From contig NZ_NHMK01000009.1 in NCBI RefSeq assembly GCF_002198095.1, positions 372,001 through 436,000 of the forward strand: a stretch of 64,000 nucleotides of DNA, in the 5' to 3' direction. The translations under genes and the position numbers were made by a program. Of the stretch, positions 10,045-21,436 are shown piece by piece. Each line of letters starts with the position of its first letter. The first letter of the stretch is position 1. The notes under the pieces were generated by a model that saw only the letters and a list, made by a program, of their open reading frames with translations, had not been told where the DNA came from and did no database searches. The stretch comes from Deinococcus indicus. GTDB taxonomy: Bacteria; Deinococcota; Deinococci; Deinococcales; Deinococcaceae.

Positions 10045-10839
10045 ATGGAAGAACGCAAGAGTATGGGAGGAGCGCTGGTGGACGTCTTCGACGCCGGCCT
10101 GACCCTCGTGAAATCCGAGATCAACGCCGTCGCCCGCAAGGCCGGCCAGATCGCCAAGGCCAAGGGCATCGGCGCGGTGCTGCTGCTCGCCGCGACCGGC
10201 CCGCTGATCCTGGGTCTGGTGTTCGTCATCCTGGCCGTGTTCTACGGCCTGATGCGCCTGGGCCTGGGCGCCTGGGCCGCCGCGCTCCTGATCGCCATCC
10301 TCAGCTTCGTCGTCACGGCCGCCCTGATCTTCATCGGCATCCAGAAATTGGGCGCGGAGGTCCCCATGGACGAACCCCGCCACCGCCGCTCCGACGACCT
10401 GCGCGACCACGCCGACCACGCCGACACCCGGCCCGTGGGCAGCGCCGGCGCCCGCCCTGCCACGGGCAGCAACACCGAACGCGACGCCCACAACCCCAGC
10501 GGTCCCCGCGTCGAGATCGGCCGTGACGCCGGCCAGTACGCCGCCGGCGAGAACCGCGTGACCCGCGAGGGCGGCGGCACCGCCACCGTCCGCATCGAGG
10601 GCGGCGAGACCACCGTGCCCGTGTACGAGAGCAAACCCGGCGGCGAACCCGCCCACTACGGCAGCGGCTTGAACAAACAGATCGACGGCAGCGAAGTCGG
10701 CAAGGGCCACCGCGGCGACGAGCACCACGCCCACGACCCCAACCTGCAGGAACCCGTCGTGCTGAAGGACGCCCCCGGCATTCCCGTCAGCACCGCGCCC
10801 ACCTTCCGCGACGACATGAAAAAAGGAGGACAGTCCTGA
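10045..10839 (+). CDS. Phage-holin-superfamily (Phage_holin_3_6/YqjE-like) membrane protein with long hydrophilic tail
   Basis: 264 aa, ATG 10045 after GGAGG. Residues about 1-100 resemble the YqjE/holin_3_6 family: an amphipathic start ([21 protein letters not shown]), then two membrane segments ([24 protein letters not shown] and [20 protein letters not shown]). Residues about 110-264 are a His-, Gly- and Asp-rich low-complexity tail ([18 protein letters not shown]) that is unlike typical family members, which stop after the hairpin. It overlaps the next gene by one base (TGATG), so the two proteins are probably made together in the inner membrane. The family name reflects fold resemblance; cell lysis is not implied. 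Confidence 0.75.
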   Translation: MEERKSMGGALVDVFDAGLTLVKSEINAVARKAGQIAKAKGIGAVLLLAATGPLILGLVFVILAVFYGLMRLGLGAWAAALLIAILSFVVTAALIFIGIQKLGAEVPMDEPRHRRSDDLRDHADHADTRPVGSAGARPATGSNTERDAHNPSGPRVEIGRDAGQYAAGENRVTREGGGTATVRIEGGETTVPVYESKPGGEPAHYGSGLNKQIDGSEVGKGHRGDEHHAHDPNLQEPVVLKDAPGIPVSTAPTFRDDMKKGGQS

Positions 10840-11486
10840 TGGCCGAGTACCTGACGGAACGCGAGGAAGCCCGCGAACGCCTCAAGAACAGCGTGGACGC
10901 CCTGACCCAGCAGGCCAGCCTGCAGGTCAACCTCCAGAAGGACCCCCTGAAGATGCTGGGCGGCGCGTCCGCCGTGGGCGCCGTGATCGGCATGGTCGTG
11001 GGCCGCCAGTTCAGGCGCAGCCGCAAGATCTACGTGGACGCCGCCAGCCCCGCCAAGCACCAGAAGGCCCTGATCAAGGCGCAGAAGTCCGGTAAGGGTG
11101 GCGTGGGGGGCGCGCTCGTCGCCACGCTGGGTACGCTGGCCGTGAAGACCGTCATGGACCGCGTGGTCACCCCACGCCTGGAACAGCTCGCCGACAACCT
11201 GCTGGAGAAATCCGGCCAGCCCGCCGGGGCGACCCGCGCGGCCCCGCAGCCCACCCACACCCCGGCCGCCCGGCCCCAGGCGACCGGCGGAACCGTCAGC
11301 TTCATCAAGACGCCCGCCACGCCCGCCCAGAGCTACGCGCAGCAGGCCCCCGCCGAGGGCAGCGTCCCGCCCGCCCCGGCACCCGCGCACCCCGGCATGA
11401 AACCCGCCCCGGCCAGCCACGTGGAAGCCAAGGCCGTGGGCAGCCCCATCGCGCCGGACGAGATGGGCAACCCCAACCGCCGCTGA
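10839..11486 (+). CDS. DUF3618-like membrane-associated protein
   Basis: 215 aa. The N-terminus TEREEARERLKNSVDALTQQ is a helix like those of DUF3618/YqjD-type proteins. A Gly-rich hydrophobic segment GGASAVGAVIGMVVGRQFRRS (residues about 45-65) and a second (GGVGGALVATLGTLAVKTVMDRVV, about 86-109) suggest membrane contact. After about residue 130 it is Pro/Ala/Thr-rich and probably disordered. It is coupled to the holin-like gene by TGATG. In other bacteria holin_3_6 and DUF3618 genes are often adjacent and linked to envelope stress; the role here is inferred from that pairing. Confidence 0.65.
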   Translation: MAEYLTEREEARERLKNSVDALTQQASLQVNLQKDPLKMLGGASAVGAVIGMVVGRQFRRSRKIYVDAASPAKHQKALIKAQKSGKGGVGGALVATLGTLAVKTVMDRVVTPRLEQLADNLLEKSGQPAGATRAAPQPTHTPAARPQATGGTVSFIKTPATPAQSYAQQAPAEGSVPPAPAPAHPGMKPAPASHVEAKAVGSPIAPDEMGNPNRR

Positions 11487-11509
11487 ACCCCCACCCCGGT
11501 AATCCGCCG

Positions 11510-11540
11510 CAGCCCACCCGTCAAAGGTGGGCTGCTTTTT
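11510..11540 (+). terminator. Rho-independent terminator
   Basis: CAGCCCACC and GGTGGGCTG form a perfect 9-bp stem with a 7-base loop, followed by CTTTTTG. It closes the holin-like operon. Confidence 0.93.
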
Positions 11541-11562
11541 GATACGCCCCGATCAGGAATGC

Positions 11563-11568
11563 TAGCCT
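11563..11568 (+). promoter_or_regulatory. Leaderless -10 box of the Fur-family gene
   Basis: TAGCCT ends 6 bases before ATG 11575, and no Shine-Dalgarno is present. Confidence 0.55.
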
Positions 11569-11574
11569 GCACCC

Positions 11575-11961
11575 ATGACCGCCACCCGCAGCACCCGCCA
11601 GCGCGACGTGATCTCCCGCATCCTGCACGACGCGGAAGGCCCACTGGCCGTCAGCGACGTGCTCGACCGCGCCCGCGGCGATCTGCCGGGCCTGGGCGTC
11701 GCCACCGTCTACCGCACCCTGAAACTCCTGACCGACCAGGGCCGCATCCACCCCGTCACCCTCGACGGCGAGACCCGCTACGAGGCCAGCGGCCAGGGCC
11801 ACCACCACCACTTCTCCTGCCAGGACTGCGGCCGCGTGTTCACGCTGCACACCTGCCCGGTGGCGCTGCCCAGCGGCACCGTCTACCCCGGCGGGTTCAT
11901 CGTCCGCACGCACGAGGTCACGCTGTACGGCCAGTGCCCGGACTGCGCCGCCCGCACCTGA
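11575..11961 (+). CDS. Fur-family metal-dependent repressor (Fur/Mur/Zur type)
   Basis: 128 aa. An N-terminal winged helix (residues about 5-75; the recognition helix region is [18 protein letters not shown]) is followed by the His-rich metal site [17 protein letters not shown] at about 78-94 and a second CxxC (QCPDCAA) at the end, the structural zinc site. Its position near crtI and crtB matches the D. radiodurans Fur homologue DR0865 (Mur), reported to control manganese and iron homeostasis; that identity is remembered, not tested. The C-terminus is a little shorter than classical Fur. Confidence 0.92.
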   Translation: MTATRSTRQRDVISRILHDAEGPLAVSDVLDRARGDLPGLGVATVYRTLKLLTDQGRIHPVTLDGETRYEASGQGHHHHFSCQDCGRVFTLHTCPVALPSGTVYPGGFIVRTHEVTLYGQCPDCAART

Positions 11962-11968
11962 GCGGCGC

Positions 11969-12610
11969 TCAGCGTTCCAGCAGGGCCAGCAGCGTCCGCA
12001 GGAGTTCCCGGTTCACGCCCTCCGCGCGGTAGGGATTCAGGTCGGGAGTCTGGACGAGCGCCGACACCACCGCTGCGCCGCCCGGCGTGAGCAGGTTCAG
12101 GGCCTGCCGCGCCGGACTGACTGGTCCGTCGGGCGCCGCGATCCGCGTCCGGGCCAGCAGCCCCTGCACCTGGACTTCCCGCGCCCGCAGGTGCGCCCGC
12201 AGCGACTGCCCCTGCGCGGGGGTCAGGGTCGCCAGCAGTTCCGCCTGGAGTTGCGCGCTCAGCTGCGGTCCCAGCGTCTGCGCGTCCCGCAGCTTCAGCA
12301 GCACCTCGCCTAGCTCGGCGCGCGCCGCGGCGTCCGGGCGCAGCGTGCCCGCGCGGATCAGGTTCCGCAGGCCTGAGACGGTCGTCAGCAGCCCGGTGGT
12401 CGGCTTCACGTCGGTCAGCGAACCGGTCAGCGAACCGGTCGGCGGCAGCGGGCGCGGCCCCGCCTGCGGCACCCCAGGTGTGACCAGCCCCGGCTCGAGC
12501 GGCGTGCGGGGTGGCGTGGTCGCCCCGGCACTCCCGGCGCCCAGGCTCAGGCTCAGCAGTGTGGCGGTCACGGAACGGGCAGCGGAGAAACCGGGCAGGA
12601 GGCGGGCCAT
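11969..12610 (-). CDS. Secreted protein of unknown function
   Basis: 213 aa with an N-terminal signal peptide (SAARSVTATLLSLSLGAGSAGA). A Pro/Thr-rich linker (residues about 32-68) contains tandem GSLT units, mirrored in the DNA by a 12-base tandem repeat near 12416-12440. The remainder is helical with many Leu and Ala (ARAELGEVLLKLRDAQTLGPQLSAQL, TPAQGQSLRAHLRAREVQVQ). I recognise no family. ATG 12610 has TACAGT 6 bases upstream and no Shine-Dalgarno. It ends 7 bases from the Fur gene in convergent orientation. Confidence 0.6.
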   Translation of the reverse strand: MARLLPGFSAARSVTATLLSLSLGAGSAGATTPPRTPLEPGLVTPGVPQAGPRPLPPTGSLTGSLTDVKPTTGLLTTVSGLRNLIRAGTLRPDAAARAELGEVLLKLRDAQTLGPQLSAQLQAELLATLTPAQGQSLRAHLRAREVQVQGLLARTRIAAPDGPVSPARQALNLLTPGGAAVVSALVQTPDLNPYRAEGVNRELLRTLLALLER

Positions 12611-12616
12611 ACCCGC

Positions 12617-12622
12617 ACTGTA
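12617..12622 (-). promoter_or_regulatory. Leaderless -10 box
   Basis: TACAGT on the minus strand, 6 bases before ATG 12610 of the secreted protein gene. Confidence 0.55.
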
Positions 12623-12642
12623 CCCACCGGCGCCTGACCCGA

Positions 12643-12691
12643 CCCTGAACGGCGGCCACCCTCCGCCTGGGGGGGTGGCCGCCGTTCAGGG
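12643..12691 (-). terminator. Terminator hairpin after the secreted metalloprotease
   Basis: CTGAACGGCGGCCACC and GGTGGCCGCCGTTCAG form a 16-bp perfect stem with a loop of about 13 bases; there is no clear T-tract on either strand. It is located just after the stop codon at 12715. Confidence 0.75.
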
Positions 12692-12714
12692 CGTCGGGGA
12701 TTATCCCGCCGGGG

Positions 12715-14751
12715 TCACTTCATCAGGCGCAGTTTGCGCTGGTAGGCGGTTTCCTCGGGGAAGATCACGAGGCCCGGCTGGGGGCGGAAGGTGGGGCTGT
12801 AACGGGCCTTGGCTTGCGGCTTGAGGCTCAGGTTCTCCAGTCCGTTCAGGTTCTCGAACCACTTGTATGCCTCGACCTTCACGCCGGCCGCGTTGGCCGC
12901 GTCGATCACGGCGCGGTAGCCCTCGTGGGCCAGTTTGGCGGCGCCCAGGTAGTCCAGCGCGTCGTACTTGGTCCTGGCCTGCGTGAACAGCGTGTCGGCG
13001 TTGCGGGCGGCGCTGCCCAGGGCGCTGGCCTTCTGCGCGCGGCGCACGCTTTCCAGCGCGGCGTTGGCGTTGTTCAGGTACGCGGCGGTCAGGTAGCGGT
13101 ACTGGCTGTCCAGGTTGAACTGCCCGAAGGTGCGCGACAGATCGTTGTACGACATGATCGAGGCGCTCTGGTCGCCCAGGTTCACGAACGCGAACTCGCC
13201 GCTGGGGCCGTACGAGACGTCCTGCTCGCTGTCGTAGCCGTCGTGTGGGTGAGAGAGGCTCAGGTGGTGGCCGATCTCGTGGACGGTGGTGTCGGTGAAG
13301 CCGTACCCGAACTTCTTCAGGCCTGGGGTCAGGAAGGAGTACACGAAGCTCTGCGTGCCGGTCTCGCCGTCGTCGTACGCGATGCCCAGCAGGCCGCCCT
13401 GGCTGTTGCTGCCGTCGTTGAACAGGTAGGCGGGCAGGCGGTACGTGCCGGGTTTGGTGGTCCTGTACGCCTCGCGCAGTTCCTTGACCGAGGTCTGGAA
13501 CAGCGGCTCACCGAAGATGTCGGCGTAGTCGAAGGTGCAGATGTCCTCGAAGCTGGTCGCGAAGAAGCACTTGTAGGCGTCCGCGAACGAACCGTCCAGC
13601 GCCGTGGTCTTGAGGGTGGTCTTGAACTTCGCGAACGGCTGGAGGGGCTGCACGCGCTCCTGCAGAAGCTGGGGCTTGAGGACGGTCGCCGGGTCGGGTG
13701 CGCCCGCGCCCTGCTCGACGTGCAGGTCCATCTCGATCTCGTCGGGCATCTGCGGGGGGGTCAGCGCGGCGCGGTAGATGGGGCTGGGCGTGAACAGCAG
13801 GTTGATCGCCACGTAGCGGGTCACGCGGGCCAGGTCCGGGCTGACCTTGCGGCCGTATCCGATGTTCGCCTTGCGGGTGCCGTACTCCCAGATGGGCGGC
13901 ATGCGGTAGTCGGCCACCTCGTCGCCGTCTACGTCGGGGTTGGTCACGTCGTAGGCGGCGGTCCAGGGGTCCGGGTTGGCGGACAGGTCGTAGAACCACA
14001 CGCGCTGCGCGGCCTTGCCGTCGCGGGTGCTGCCGCCCCAGGCGCTCAGGCGGCGGTTGGGGAGTTTGCCGAACTCGGTGTCGGTGTCGGTGTCCTTGGC
14101 GTCCAGGCGGGCGTAACTGTGGAACTTGAAGTCCGGCCGGTCGTACCAGTTGATCAGGTAGACGGTGTACTCGCCGTTCTTCACGCCCACGCGCGCGCCG
14201 TTGTCGGCCAGCCAGTTCTCGGTCTGCAGCGCGTCGATCACGATGTTGTTGTTGGGGTCGATGGCGCGCGTGATGTTCCCGGCCGGGGTTTCGCAACCAG
14301 GAGCGCCCTGGCAGTTGAAGTAGTTCTCCTGCGGCGTCAGCTTTTCCTTGGTGCCCGCAGCGGCCGCGAACTTGAAGAAGTCGTCCTCGAAGGCTTGATC
14401 GGCGAACACGTAGTTGTAATCGAACTCGAAGGACGTGCCGGTCTTCTCGGTGCGGCCGTACGCGCTGGGGATGCGGTTCACGGCGTCGTACCGCGCGGGC
14501 AGCATCTCCCGGAAGTCCTGGGTGCTGACCTGCCGCGCGGTGGGCACCTGACCGGGCGGGGTCTGACGGTAGCCCACGAACACCACGTTGACCTTCAGTT
14601 TGGTGTTGATGGTGTCGTTCACGCCAGGCTTGAGGGTCTGCAGGACACCGAAATCGGTCTGCGTACCCGTCGCGGGCGTGGCGGGACTCTGGCGGCAACC
14701 GGCCAGCAGGGAGACACTGAGGAGGGCGGCAGCGACAGCGGTATGTTTCAT
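12715..14751 (-). CDS. Large lipoprotein metalloprotease with metzincin-like motif
   Basis: 678 aa from ATG 14751, which has AGGAG upstream. A lipoprotein signal (AAALLSVSLLAGCRQS) is followed by about 430 residues without a family I can name, then HEIGHHLSLSHPHD and, about 40 residues later, the Met-turn-like SIMSYND. The motif has the HExxHxxxxxH spacing of metzincins, but the usual Gly at position 8 is Ser. A C-terminal helical region (ALESVRRAQKASALGSAARNADTLF, about 565-640) could be a stalk or binding domain. It is probably an envelope-anchored or secreted protease. It has its own promoter and terminator. Confidence 0.75.
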   Translation of the reverse strand: MKHTAVAAALLSVSLLAGCRQSPATPATGTQTDFGVLQTLKPGVNDTINTKLKVNVVFVGYRQTPPGQVPTARQVSTQDFREMLPARYDAVNRIPSAYGRTEKTGTSFEFDYNYVFADQAFEDDFFKFAAAAGTKEKLTPQENYFNCQGAPGCETPAGNITRAIDPNNNIVIDALQTENWLADNGARVGVKNGEYTVYLINWYDRPDFKFHSYARLDAKDTDTDTEFGKLPNRRLSAWGGSTRDGKAAQRVWFYDLSANPDPWTAAYDVTNPDVDGDEVADYRMPPIWEYGTRKANIGYGRKVSPDLARVTRYVAINLLFTPSPIYRAALTPPQMPDEIEMDLHVEQGAGAPDPATVLKPQLLQERVQPLQPFAKFKTTLKTTALDGSFADAYKCFFATSFEDICTFDYADIFGEPLFQTSVKELREAYRTTKPGTYRLPAYLFNDGSNSQGGLLGIAYDDGETGTQSFVYSFLTPGLKKFGYGFTDTTVHEIGHHLSLSHPHDGYDSEQDVSYGPSGEFAFVNLGDQSASIMSYNDLSRTFGQFNLDSQYRYLTAAYLNNANAALESVRRAQKASALGSAARNADTLFTQARTKYDALDYLGAAKLAHEGYRAVIDAANAAGVKVEAYKWFENLNGLENLSLKPQAKARYSPTFRPQPGLVIFPEETAYQRKLRLMK

Positions 14752-14894
14752 GGAACTCCTGAACGTGACGGCGGGCATTCGACCCGAGCGGTGAGGAAGA
14801 TGCAGGCCTCCCGCACCGTCCGCGGGGCCTGCGGCGAACAACGGACGGCAGGCGCCGCATGGAATTCCATGAGCGGCCCGTGTCGGCAGGGTGA

Positions 14895-17629
<2,735 letters not shown>

Positions 17630-17633
17630 AGGG

Positions 17634-17659
17634 GACCGGGCCGGTGACTCCGGCCCGTC
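17634..17659 (+). terminator. Terminator between convergent metX and glycosyltransferase genes
   Basis: GGGCCGG and CCGGCCC with a 5-base loop, extended by GAC/GTC past a bulge; no T-tract. Confidence 0.5.
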
Positions 17660-17667
17660 AGACCTGG

Positions 17668-18762
17668 TCAGTCCGGGAGGCAGGCGCGCAGCAGCGCCGC
17701 CGCCTGCGCCGCCGTGCCGGTCAGCGTATGCCGCTCCAGGACACGCTGGCGGGCCTGTGCTGCCAGCTGCGCGGTGCGGTCGGGGTGCGCTGCCATGGCC
17801 CGCAGGGCGCGCGCCAGCAGGTGCGGGGCGGGCGGGACCAGCAGGCCGTCCACGCCGTCGCGGATCAGTTCTGCCTGCGCGGGAATGGGCGTGGTTACGA
17901 CCGGCAGTCCCGACGCCATGGCTTCCAGCGTGACCAGTGACTGGTTCTCGGCCAGGGTGGGTTGCAGGAGGGCGTCGGCGGCGCGGTACAGGTCCGGCAG
18001 GTCCCAGCGGCGGCCCAGGAAGGTCACGTTTCGCAGGCGCAACACGCGGGTCAGGGTGCGGGCGGCGCTTCCCACGCCGGAATCCATGTCACCCGCGAAC
18101 ACGAAGTTCAGGTCCGGCGCGTACCGGGCTGCCCGGACGGCGGCCAGCTGGTTCTTTTCCGGTGCGAACCGGCCGGGCACGAGGACCGTGAACCCACTGA
18201 ACCCCAGGCGGGCGCGCAGGGCGTTGCGCTCGGCGGGTGGGGCGGGGCGGTAACGGTCCGGGTTCACGCCGTTCGTCAGGCCGCCCACGCGCGGCAGGCC
18301 CATGGTGCCGTGCAGGAAGGCCTGCCCCCACCGGGAGACGGTCACGACCGAGTCGGCGCGGCGCAACCCGCCCAGTTTGGTCGCGCGGTACACCAGCCGG
18401 TACCAGCCCTTCAGTCCGGCCGGGTAGTGGTAGTCCAGCTGATCGTGCACCACGGTCACGCGCGGGGCGTGCAGGGCGTCCAGCGCGCGGTACGTACCGG
18501 GATCCCAGGCCTGCATGACCCGCAGCTCGAAGCTGTTCAGGTCTGGCGTGATGGCTTTCAGGTCGTCATACCGCCGGACGGGCACCCCGGCCTGACTGAA
18601 GCGGCGGGCCAGTTCCTCCAGCGCCTCGCCGCGCGGCAGGAAGACCGTGGGGTGCAGGCCGTGCGCGGGCAGCAGGGGCAGCACGTCCAGCAGCCAGACC
18701 TCGCTGCCAGCCACGCGCGGCGCGTCGGTCACGAAGGCCACCCGGTGTGAGGGCGGCGTCAC
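17668..18762 (-). CDS. Glycosyltransferase, GT-B fold (family 4-like)
   Basis: 364 aa from GTG 18762, overlapping the folD stop (GTGA). The N-terminal lobe has [22 protein letters not shown] with a Gly-rich donor loop, and the C-terminal lobe has [20 protein letters not shown] and the nucleotide-sugar motif [30 protein letters not shown] (ExxxxGxxxxxxxxxxxxE), as in GT4 enzymes. It would transfer a sugar to lipid, polysaccharide or protein acceptors at the inner face of the membrane. No other polysaccharide genes are near, so the product is unknown. Coupling to folD looks like translational convenience rather than a pathway link. Confidence 0.88.
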   Translation of the reverse strand: MTPPSHRVAFVTDAPRVAGSEVWLLDVLPLLPAHGLHPTVFLPRGEALEELARRFSQAGVPVRRYDDLKAITPDLNSFELRVMQAWDPGTYRALDALHAPRVTVVHDQLDYHYPAGLKGWYRLVYRATKLGGLRRADSVVTVSRWGQAFLHGTMGLPRVGGLTNGVNPDRYRPAPPAERNALRARLGFSGFTVLVPGRFAPEKNQLAAVRAARYAPDLNFVFAGDMDSGVGSAARTLTRVLRLRNVTFLGRRWDLPDLYRAADALLQPTLAENQSLVTLEAMASGLPVVTTPIPAQAELIRDGVDGLLVPPAPHLLARALRAMAAHPDRTAQLAAQARQRVLERHTLTGTAAQAAALLRACLPD

Positions 18763-19661
18763 TCGACGGGTTCGCCGCGCTGGAGTTTCACGGCGCGCAC
18801 GAGGTTCTGGTACATCAGGGCGCTGGTGAGCGGGCCGACCCCGCCGGGGACGGGCGTCTGCGCGCGGACGGGCAGGTCCGGGGTGGCGTCGCCGATCACG
18901 CCGCCAGGGTGGACGTTGATGCCGGCGTCGATGACGACATGGTGGGGTTGAACGTGGTCCGGGCGGAGCAGTCCGGCGCGGCCCACAGCGATCACGACGG
19001 CGTCCATGGGGGCCAGGACGCGCGGCAGGTCGCGGGTGTGTTCGTTGCAGAGGGTGACGGTCGCGCCGCGGTTGTTCAGCATGAAGGTCAGGGGGCGGCC
19101 GACGGTGCGTCCGGGGCCGATCACGGCGATGTTCAGGCCGCGCAGGTCGTCGCCGAGGGCGGCGCGCAGCAGGAAGCGGATGGACCGTGGGGTGGGGGGC
19201 AGCAGCGCCTCGGTTTCGCGGCCGGCGGCGATCAGGGCGAGGTTGGCGGGGCTGAGGCCCTCGACGTCCTTGCGGGGCGCGAGTCGCAGCAGGGCGGCGT
19301 CGGCGTCCAGGCCAGGGGCGAGCGGCAGTTCGAGCATGATGCCGTGCACGTCGGGGTCGGCGGAGAGGTCGTCGAGGGCGGCGTGCAGGGCGGCGTCGGT
19401 CAGGGTGGCGCCCAGGTCGTGGGCGGTGAACTGCACGCCGAGACGTTCGGCGCGGCGGGCCTTGCTGTCCACGTACACGCGGGAGGCCGGGTCGCCGCTG
19501 GCGAGCACGCTGACTAGGTGCGGGCGGAAATTCCAGGCGCGCAGGTCGGCTTTCACGCCGCGCGTGACCTGGTCGGCCAGGGCCTTGCCGGTCAGGGGGC
19601 CGCCGGGGAGGGCCGTGTCGGTGGGGGCCGTGTCGCTGGGGGTGGGGTCCGGTGTGGTCAT
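18759..19661 (-). CDS. folD: Methylene-THF dehydrogenase / methenyl-THF cyclohydrolase
   Basis: 300 aa from ATG 19661; the first about 20 residues ([20 protein letters not shown]) are an unusual Thr/Pro extension before [10 protein letters not shown]. The catalytic-lysine region is [17 protein letters not shown], the NADP-binding core is [28 protein letters not shown], and the C-terminus [19 protein letters not shown] is diagnostic. It interconverts methylene-, methenyl- and formyl-tetrahydrofolate in the cytoplasm. The usual KDVDGFHP block reads [10 protein letters not shown], a conservative change. It is followed by the glycosyltransferase gene with a 4-base overlap. Confidence 0.95.
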   Translation of the reverse strand: MTTPDPTPSDTAPTDTALPGGPLTGKALADQVTRGVKADLRAWNFRPHLVSVLASGDPASRVYVDSKARRAERLGVQFTAHDLGATLTDAALHAALDDLSADPDVHGIMLELPLAPGLDADAALLRLAPRKDVEGLSPANLALIAAGRETEALLPPTPRSIRFLLRAALGDDLRGLNIAVIGPGRTVGRPLTFMLNNRGATVTLCNEHTRDLPRVLAPMDAVVIAVGRAGLLRPDHVQPHHVVIDAGINVHPGGVIGDATPDLPVRAQTPVPGGVGPLTSALMYQNLVRAVKLQRGEPVE

Positions 19662-19806
19662 GTGGGGTCCAGTCTGGGTGGGGAGTGGGGGTGGTCGGGG
19701 GCGGCCCCTGGCGGCGGGGCCGGCGCGTTCCGGCACAGCATACCGAGTTCGGCCGGGGCGGGCGGCGGTGCGCGTGGACGTGCTTGCCTGCGGGCCGCGC
19801 CGTTCG

Positions 19807-19825
19807 ACGTGAACTGGTTTCACGT
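19807..19825 (+). promoter_or_regulatory. Candidate TetR operator, site 1
   Basis: ACGTGAA (19807-19813), CTGGT, TTCACGT (19819-19825): a perfect 7-bp inverted repeat, 82 bases before the TetR start and in the folD-tetR divergent gap. Confidence 0.55.
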
Positions 19826-19854
19826 GTGCTGGTCCTGATCCCCTGGGGGGGGAT

Positions 19855-19870
19855 ACGTGAAGACCTTCAC
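19855..19870 (+). promoter_or_regulatory. Candidate TetR operator, site 2
   Basis: ACGTGAA (19855-19861), GACC, TTCAC (19866-19870). It shares the GTGAA/TTCAC half-sites with site 1 and abuts the expected -35 position of the TetR promoter. Confidence 0.5.
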
Positions 19871-19892
19871 AGCGGCGCGGGCCGCGCACCCC

Positions 19893-19898
19893 TATCTT
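19893..19898 (+). promoter_or_regulatory. Leaderless -10 box of the TetR gene
   Basis: TATCTT ends 8 bases before ATG 19907; no Shine-Dalgarno. Confidence 0.5.
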
Positions 19899-19906
19899 CT
19901 GAACAG

Positions 19907-20554
19907 ATGGTCACCGACACGCCCCGCCCTGCCCGCGCCCGCAGCGCTGAAGAAAAGAACCGCCGCCGCGACGACATCCTCCGCGCCGCCGAACGCCTCT
20001 GGACCACCACGACCTACGCCGACCTGAGCATGAACCAGGTGGCCCGCGAGGCCAGACTGGCCAAGGGCACCCTGTACCTGTACTTCGACACGAAAGAAGA
20101 ACTGTTCCTGGCGCTGCTCAGCGAGCACCTGCACGCCTGGATCACCCGCACGGCCGAACTGCTGCGGGAACGCCAGCCCCGCACGCCCACCGAGGTCAGC
20201 GACGCCCTGCTGGACTCCAGCGAGACCCTGACGCCCCTGCGCCGCCTGCTGGTGCTGCTGGGCACCGTGCTGGAACGCAACGTCCGCCCGGAACTCGCCA
20301 CCGAATTCCGCCGCGACCTGGACGCCCAGCTGGGCCGGCTGGTCGAGCACATGCCGTACAGCCAGCCCACCACGCTGCGCATCCTGCGGCACCTGTACGC
20401 GGTCGCAATCGGCTGGCAGCAGTTCAGCGAGTCCCTGCCCGGCCTGGACCCCAACACCGGGGAACCCATGCAGGACGCCCAGTGGACCTTCCAGAGCGAG
20501 TTCGAACTGGTCCTGCGCGCCGTCGTGGACCGCCTGGCCGCCACCGACAGCTGA
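19907..20554 (+). CDS. TetR/AcrR-family regulator
   Basis: 215 aa from ATG 19907. The HTH is clear: [49 protein letters not shown] at residues about 18-66, with GTLYLYF as the typical recognition end. The C-terminal ligand domain includes [28 protein letters not shown], resembling the YbiH/TetR_C_9-like fatty-acid or multidrug regulators, but no ligand can be named. Two inverted repeats with GTGAA half-sites lie in its promoter region and could be its operator. No efflux gene is adjacent. Confidence 0.93.
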   Translation: MVTDTPRPARARSAEEKNRRRDDILRAAERLWTTTTYADLSMNQVAREARLAKGTLYLYFDTKEELFLALLSEHLHAWITRTAELLRERQPRTPTEVSDALLDSSETLTPLRRLLVLLGTVLERNVRPELATEFRRDLDAQLGRLVEHMPYSQPTTLRILRHLYAVAIGWQQFSESLPGLDPNTGEPMQDAQWTFQSEFELVLRAVVDRLAATDS

Positions 20555-20570
20555 TCCGCACCTGCACGGG

Positions 20571-20608
20571 ACGCCGCGCGACCACCCCCAGGGAGAGTCG
20601 CGCGGCGT
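20571..20608 (+). terminator. Bidirectional terminator between TetR and a secreted-protein gene
   Basis: ACGCCGCGCGAC and GTCGCGCGGCGT form a 12-bp perfect stem, followed by TCTGCG; convergent genes flank it. Confidence 0.75.
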
Positions 20609-20617
20609 TCTGCGTGC

Positions 20618-21328
20618 CTAGCGGCGGAACTTCCCGACGCCGGGAGTCCAGTTCAGGCGCAGGGCGCGCGTGGCGGTCGTCACGTTCACGCCGGCCGACT
20701 CGCACCGCTGCTGCGCGGTGGCCGGCACGAGCGGCAGCGCGTGCAGCGACGTTCCCTGACGCGCCGGGACGTACTGCACGCCCAGCGTCACGCCCCGCAG
20801 GCAGGCCGGGAGGGTGCCCACGGCGAAGTCGGCGTCCCGGATCAGCGGAATGACGCTGGGTTCCGGCGCGGACTTCCAGCCGCCCGGCCCCTGCCACGCG
20901 AAGGTCGTGCGCGATTCGCAGCGTCCGGCCGCGCACCACTCGCGGGTCAGGACCAGCAGCGCCTGTCCGGCGCGCAGGAACGTCGCGGCCCGCACGACCG
21001 TGAAGGTCGGCCCGGCCACCCCGAGGGCGCTGTGTCCCCGCCATTCCAGGTAGTGGTTCGGGGCGTCGTGCAGCTGCGACGCGAACAGGTTCTGCGTGGC
21101 CGTCCAGTCCAGCTGTTCGCGGCGGGCGTAGGCCAGCAGGGACCGCTCGGCCGGGTCGGGCGTGAAGGTCGCCATGAACTGCCGCACGCCCTCCAGCGGC
21201 CCCAGCGGGTCGGGCGCGGCGGCCTGCGCCACCCCGCTCACCAGCAGCGCCGGCAGGAGTCTGGGCAGCAGCGTGGGTTTCAGGGCGCGGCCCCTGGACC
21301 CCGGAAACGGAAAGTGAAACCTGAACAC
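20618..21328 (-). CDS. Secreted protein of unknown function
   Basis: 236 aa if started at GTG 21328, which has TATCAC 7 bases upstream. The first about 40 residues contain a basic stretch and a hydrophobic segment ending AAAPDP (LLPRLLPALLVSGVAQAAAP), a probable signal peptide; an internal CTG at the ALKPTLLPR block is an alternative start. The mature part has PLGPLEGVRQFMATFTPDPAERSLLAYA, four Cys (WCAAGRCES, PACLRG, QRCES) and no catalytic motif that I know. The fold may be a small envelope domain with one or two disulfides. Confidence 0.6.
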   Translation of the reverse strand: MFRFHFPFPGSRGRALKPTLLPRLLPALLVSGVAQAAAPDPLGPLEGVRQFMATFTPDPAERSLLAYARREQLDWTATQNLFASQLHDAPNHYLEWRGHSALGVAGPTFTVVRAATFLRAGQALLVLTREWCAAGRCESRTTFAWQGPGGWKSAPEPSVIPLIRDADFAVGTLPACLRGVTLGVQYVPARQGTSLHALPLVPATAQQRCESAGVNVTTATRALRLNWTPGVGKFRR

Positions 21329-21422
21329 TTCACCCGTGATAGCGCCTCCACTCTGACCGGAACCTGACGGTCCGCCCGGCCCTGTCTGTGCGTGCGCGGC
21401 GCGTGGCGGGCGGCCCGGCGCG

Positions 21423-21428
21423 TATCCT
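21423..21428 (+). promoter_or_regulatory. Leaderless -10 box of proB
   Basis: TATCCT ends 8 bases before ATG 21437; no Shine-Dalgarno. Confidence 0.5.
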
Positions 21429-21436
21429 GCGCGGAT

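Noticed and set aside
10045..10839. Holin gene as evidence of prophage
   Set aside because: The match is to the YqjE/holin_3_6 superfamily found in many non-phage genomes; no other phage genes are near.
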